DNA of 8,411 nucleotides, taken from assembly GCA_023554435.1 (NCBI GenBank), contig JAMJQV010000041.1:1-8411 (forward strand). The letters run 5' to 3'. Position numbers and translations under genes: made by a program. This document shows, one piece after another, positions 6,407-8,411 of the stretch (its first letter is position 1; the number at the start of each line of letters is the position of its first letter). Source of the DNA: Gemmatimonadota bacterium (lineage in GTDB: Bacteria > Gemmatimonadota > Gemmatimonadetes > Palauibacterales > Palauibacteraceae). A model generated the notes under the pieces. The model saw nothing but the letters and a program-made list of their open reading frames with translations. It did not search any database and was not told the DNA's origin.

Positions 6407-7384
6407 CTACCCCCGCGGATGGTGCTGGCGATGTTCGTCCTGAAGATATCGGCGGTCAACATGCGTGTATATCTGGGTCGTAGAGATGTCCGCGTGTCCC
6501 AACATTTCCTGCACGGCAACCAGATCGGCGCCTCCCTCGAGCAAATGCGTCGCGAAGCTGTGCCGGAAGGTATGCGGCGTGACCTTCTTGTCGATGCCGG
6601 CGTTGCGCACGTGCCTGTCGATGATCTTCCAGGCCCCCATGCGACTCAGCGGACGCCCGTGCTGATTCAGGAAAACCACCCCTTCCGACCGGCCGCGGTC
6701 AAGCCTCGGCCGTCGCTCTCGAAGGTAGCGCTGCAGCACCCGGACCGCACGACCTCCCAGCGGTACAATTCGTCGCTTGTCGCCCTTGCCCAGCACGGAC
6801 ACCAGACCCTCGTCGAGGGATAGATCCCTCACTCGCAGGCCAATCAGCTCCGAGATCCGCAGGCCGGCGCCGTACAGGGTTTCGAGCATCGCAGCGTCGC
6901 GCGACCCGTTCGCGTACGCCTCCGGAGTCAGGGCACCGACCGTATCCAGTATTGTCTCGACTTCTGAGTAGCTCAGCACGTCCGGAAGAGTCCGACTGAT
7001 TCGTGGACTCTCCAGTTTCTCGGTGGGGTCCTCCGACAGGTGGCCCTCTTCGACCAGGAAACCGAAATAGGTGCGAATGGCAGACCGGCTGCGAGCCACG
7101 CTGCGCGCGGAGAGACCGCGCTCCCCCAGGTCCGCCAGGTGCCCCCTCAGGTGGTCGTAGCCAACAGCTCCGGGGCGGTCGACTCCCCGCCCGGAAACGT
7201 AGGCGGCCAACGACGCACAATCCGCCAGGTACGCCCGAACGGTACTCCGCGCCAGACCTCGTTCGTACAGCAGGAAGTCGGAGAACTCCTCGAAGCGGAA
7301 CAGACGGCGCAGTTCCTCCAGGGGCACCTCCGCCGGGCGAGCCGAGCCCCCTTCAGCGATCACGAGGGGCCCCGGCATCATCAC
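6407..7384 (-). CDS. xerD: Site-specific tyrosine recombinase XerD
   Basis: XerD acts with XerC at the dif site to resolve chromosome dimers at division. The 325-residue product has the N-terminal core-binding SAM-like domain (about 31-115) and the C-terminal catalytic domain (about 135-310). All six catalytic positions are present: R176 in GAGLRISEL, K200 in GKGDKRR, H271 and R274 in HTFRHSFATHLL, H297 in LGHADISTTQ and nucleophile Y306 in IYTHV. The tail QDEHRQHHPRG closely matches the XerD C-terminus (HQQHHPRA in E. coli), which favours XerD over XerC or an integrase. The start is uncertain. GTG-ATG-ATG follow one another at 7384, 7381 and 7378, overlap the dedA end by 26-32 nt and have no strong ribosome site. 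The N-terminus is about 25 residues longer than in E. coli. The chromosomal housekeeping neighbours argue against a mobile-element integrase. Confidence 0.95.
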   Translation of the reverse strand: MMMPGPLVIAEGGSARPAEVPLEELRRLFRFEEFSDFLLYERGLARSTVRAYLADCASLAAYVSGRGVDRPGAVGYDHLRGHLADLGERGLSARSVARSRSAIRTYFGFLVEEGHLSEDPTEKLESPRISRTLPDVLSYSEVETILDTVGALTPEAYANGSRDAAMLETLYGAGLRISELIGLRVRDLSLDEGLVSVLGKGDKRRIVPLGGRAVRVLQRYLRERRPRLDRGRSEGVVFLNQHGRPLSRMGAWKIIDRHVRNAGIDKKVTPHTFRHSFATHLLEGGADLVAVQEMLGHADISTTQIYTHVDRRYLQDEHRQHHPRG

Positions 7385-7994
7385 CGTGTCGCGATCGCCA
7401 CCACAACCAGGTCAACGCCACGGCCACCAGCAGCGCAAAGAGCCCCGCCGTCGTGTTGACCGCCGTCAGGGCGCTCACGATACGCGGAATGTTCCGTGAC
7501 GCGAACACTCCACCGACCACGAGTGCCGCATACCAGACCGCGGAAGCGATGGCCAGGGGAATCGCCGTGCGCCAGAAGGCGAGCCGGCTGATTCCCGCGA
7601 ACGCCGGCACGAGCACTCGAAAAACCGGGAAGAACCGACTCACTAGGATGGTGAGGGCCCCGTAGTCCTCGTAGAACAACGACATCCGCTCGAGTTGCGC
7701 TGGCCTTAGAAGCCACCGGCCCCACCGCGTCGAGAAGATGCCTCCGCCGAAGTGACGTGCCGCCAGATAGACGCACAGGGCGAGAACGAGGTTGCTAATC
7801 CATGCCACCAGGAAGACGAGCCTTACGTCGAGAACACCTCGATCTGCCAGGATCCCGCCGGCCACGACGACCACGTCCGATGGAACGGGCGGGAAGAGAT
7901 TCTCCACCGCTGCCCCGATGCCGACGAGAAGGTACACGATCTCGACCGGAACATCTCCGACGAGGTGAAGGAACGCCTCGAGCTGCTCCTGCAC
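7353..7994 (-). CDS. DedA-family (SNARE-associated/VTT domain) membrane protein
   Basis: The 213-residue protein has several hydrophobic segments (about 17-31, 41-51, 58-79, 112-120, 143-164, 183-199) typical of DedA inner-membrane proteins. The key family features are visible: E31 ahead of the re-entrant PPVPSD (35-40), and the R120-FFP-x-x-R126 motif continuing to VPAFAGISR. E31, D40, R120 and R126 fit the positions of the essential acidic and basic residues known in E. coli YqjA/YghB (E39, D51, R130, R136). Family members support membrane homeostasis, and some move undecaprenyl phosphate or other lipids across the membrane; the substrate here is not determinable. The GTG start (7992-7994) lies 9 nt after the ispF stop with a GGGCGG run just before it. 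The 3' end overlaps the start of xerD. An ispF neighbour is suggestive, since isoprenoid precursors feed undecaprenyl phosphate. Confidence 0.93.
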   Translation of the reverse strand: MQEQLEAFLHLVGDVPVEIVYLLVGIGAAVENLFPPVPSDVVVVAGGILADRGVLDVRLVFLVAWISNLVLALCVYLAARHFGGGIFSTRWGRWLLRPAQLERMSLFYEDYGALTILVSRFFPVFRVLVPAFAGISRLAFWRTAIPLAIASAVWYAALVVGGVFASRNIPRIVSALTAVNTTAGLFALLVAVALTWLWWRSRHGDDAGAPRDR

Positions 7995-8003
7995 GGCGCC
8001 GCC

Positions 8004-8411
8004 CTACCCGCCCGTGCGAATCGAGGCATGCAGCGTGTCGATATCGCCGATCTGATCAAGCAGAACGACCGCCATCGTGGCGAGTCCCTCGCCACGGCCA
8101 ATCCACCCCATGCCCTCGTTCGTCTTCCCCTTGATGGAGATGCACGACCGGGCGATTCGCAGCAGCTCGGCGATGCGCTCTGCCATCTCTTCGACCCACG
8201 GACCGATCCTGGGCGTCTCCGTGACGATGGTCACATCGGCATTCACCACCTGGTAGTTCCGTTCCTCGATCAAGCGCACCGTGGCGGCGAGAAGTTCCAT
8301 CGAATCCGCCCCCTCCCAGCGAGGATCGGTATCCGGGAAATGGTGACCGATGTTACCGAGAGCCGACGCGCCGAGGAGGGCGTCGATCAGAGCGTGGGCA
8401 ACTGCGTCTCC
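8004..8411 (-). CDS. ispF: 2-C-methyl-D-erythritol 2,4-cyclodiphosphate synthase (IspF), C-terminal part
   Basis: IspF closes CDP-methylerythritol phosphate into the cyclodiphosphate with release of CMP, in the MEP route to isoprenoids. The reading frame is open to the right edge, giving 135 residues; about the first 35-40 are outside the window. The visible part begins GDAVAHALIDALLG, whose His corresponds to the zinc ligand H42 of E. coli. It continues with GNIGHHFPDTDP, GADSMELL, NADVTIV and the CDP-binding signature K-x-K-T-N-E-G-x-G-W-x-GRGEG. The first two zinc ligands (D-x-H) must lie beyond the window edge and cannot be checked. The C-terminus runs roughly 15 residues past the conserved core. 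A TAG at 8004-8006 ends the gene 9 nt before the dedA GTG, so the two are probably co-transcribed. Whether ispD lies upstream, alone or fused, cannot be seen. Confidence 0.97.
   Translation of the reverse strand, partial: GDAVAHALIDALLGASALGNIGHHFPDTDPRWEGADSMELLAATVRLIEERNYQVVNADVTIVTETPRIGPWVEEMAERIAELLRIARSCISIKGKTNEGMGWIGRGEGLATMAVVLLDQIGDIDTLHASIRTGG

Noticed and set aside
5345..6823. A 492-codon plus-strand open frame
   Set aside because: It is antisense to the barrel gene, the nitroreductase and xerD, with Arg/Pro-rich composition and no recognisable motif.
6407..7384. The tyrosine recombinase as an integrase of a mobile element
   Set aside because: The C-terminal signature is that of XerD, the flanking genes are housekeeping genes, and no attachment-site repeats or cargo genes are visible.

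Overview
The window is about two-thirds G+C by eye and tightly packed. Every supported gene lies on the minus strand, so transcription runs from the right end to the left. The genes point to a Gram-negative (diderm) bacterium that makes Kdo-containing lipopolysaccharide: a complete Kdo-8-phosphate supply set, a predicted lipoprotein where LptC is expected, and a signal-peptide protein ending in a predicted outer-membrane beta-barrel. High GC, a metal-dependent (Cys-type) KdsA, and the mixture of neighbours would suit a Gemmatimonadota-like or similar lineage. No rRNA or other decisive marker is present, so that placement is only a guess.

Right part (about 8411 to 4368), in transcription order: the 3' part of ispF (MEP isoprenoid pathway), a DedA-family membrane protein, a XerD-type tyrosine recombinase with all six catalytic residues, a nitroreductase-family flavoprotein, and a 496-residue exported protein. 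The last carries four V-x-G-D repeats like a bactofilin/beta-helix, followed by a putative beta-barrel. Gaps here are at most 9 nt and several genes overlap, which suggests one transcript.

The only real intergenic region is the 202 nt at 4166-4367. It starts with a candidate sigma-70 promoter (exact TTGACA) just after the barrel gene's stop. It continues as a leader of about 155 nt holding a GC-rich hairpin and an open frame of 49 codons that stops 6 nt before the pyrG ATG.

Left part (4165 to 1): pyrG, kdsA, kdsC, kdsD and the start of a lipoprotein gene (probable lptC). Each is joined to the next by a 4 to 8 nt start/stop overlap, so the five genes look translationally coupled. Together they form a pathway cassette: KdsD makes arabinose-5-phosphate, KdsA condenses it with phosphoenolpyruvate to Kdo-8-phosphate, and KdsC removes the phosphate to give Kdo. 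PyrG supplies CTP, the co-substrate for activating Kdo to CMP-Kdo by KdsB, which is not in this window. LptC would then help carry the finished LPS outward. No mobile element, CRISPR array, tRNA or rRNA was seen. The least understood gene is the repeat-plus-barrel protein, and the least explained non-coding stretch is the pyrG leader.
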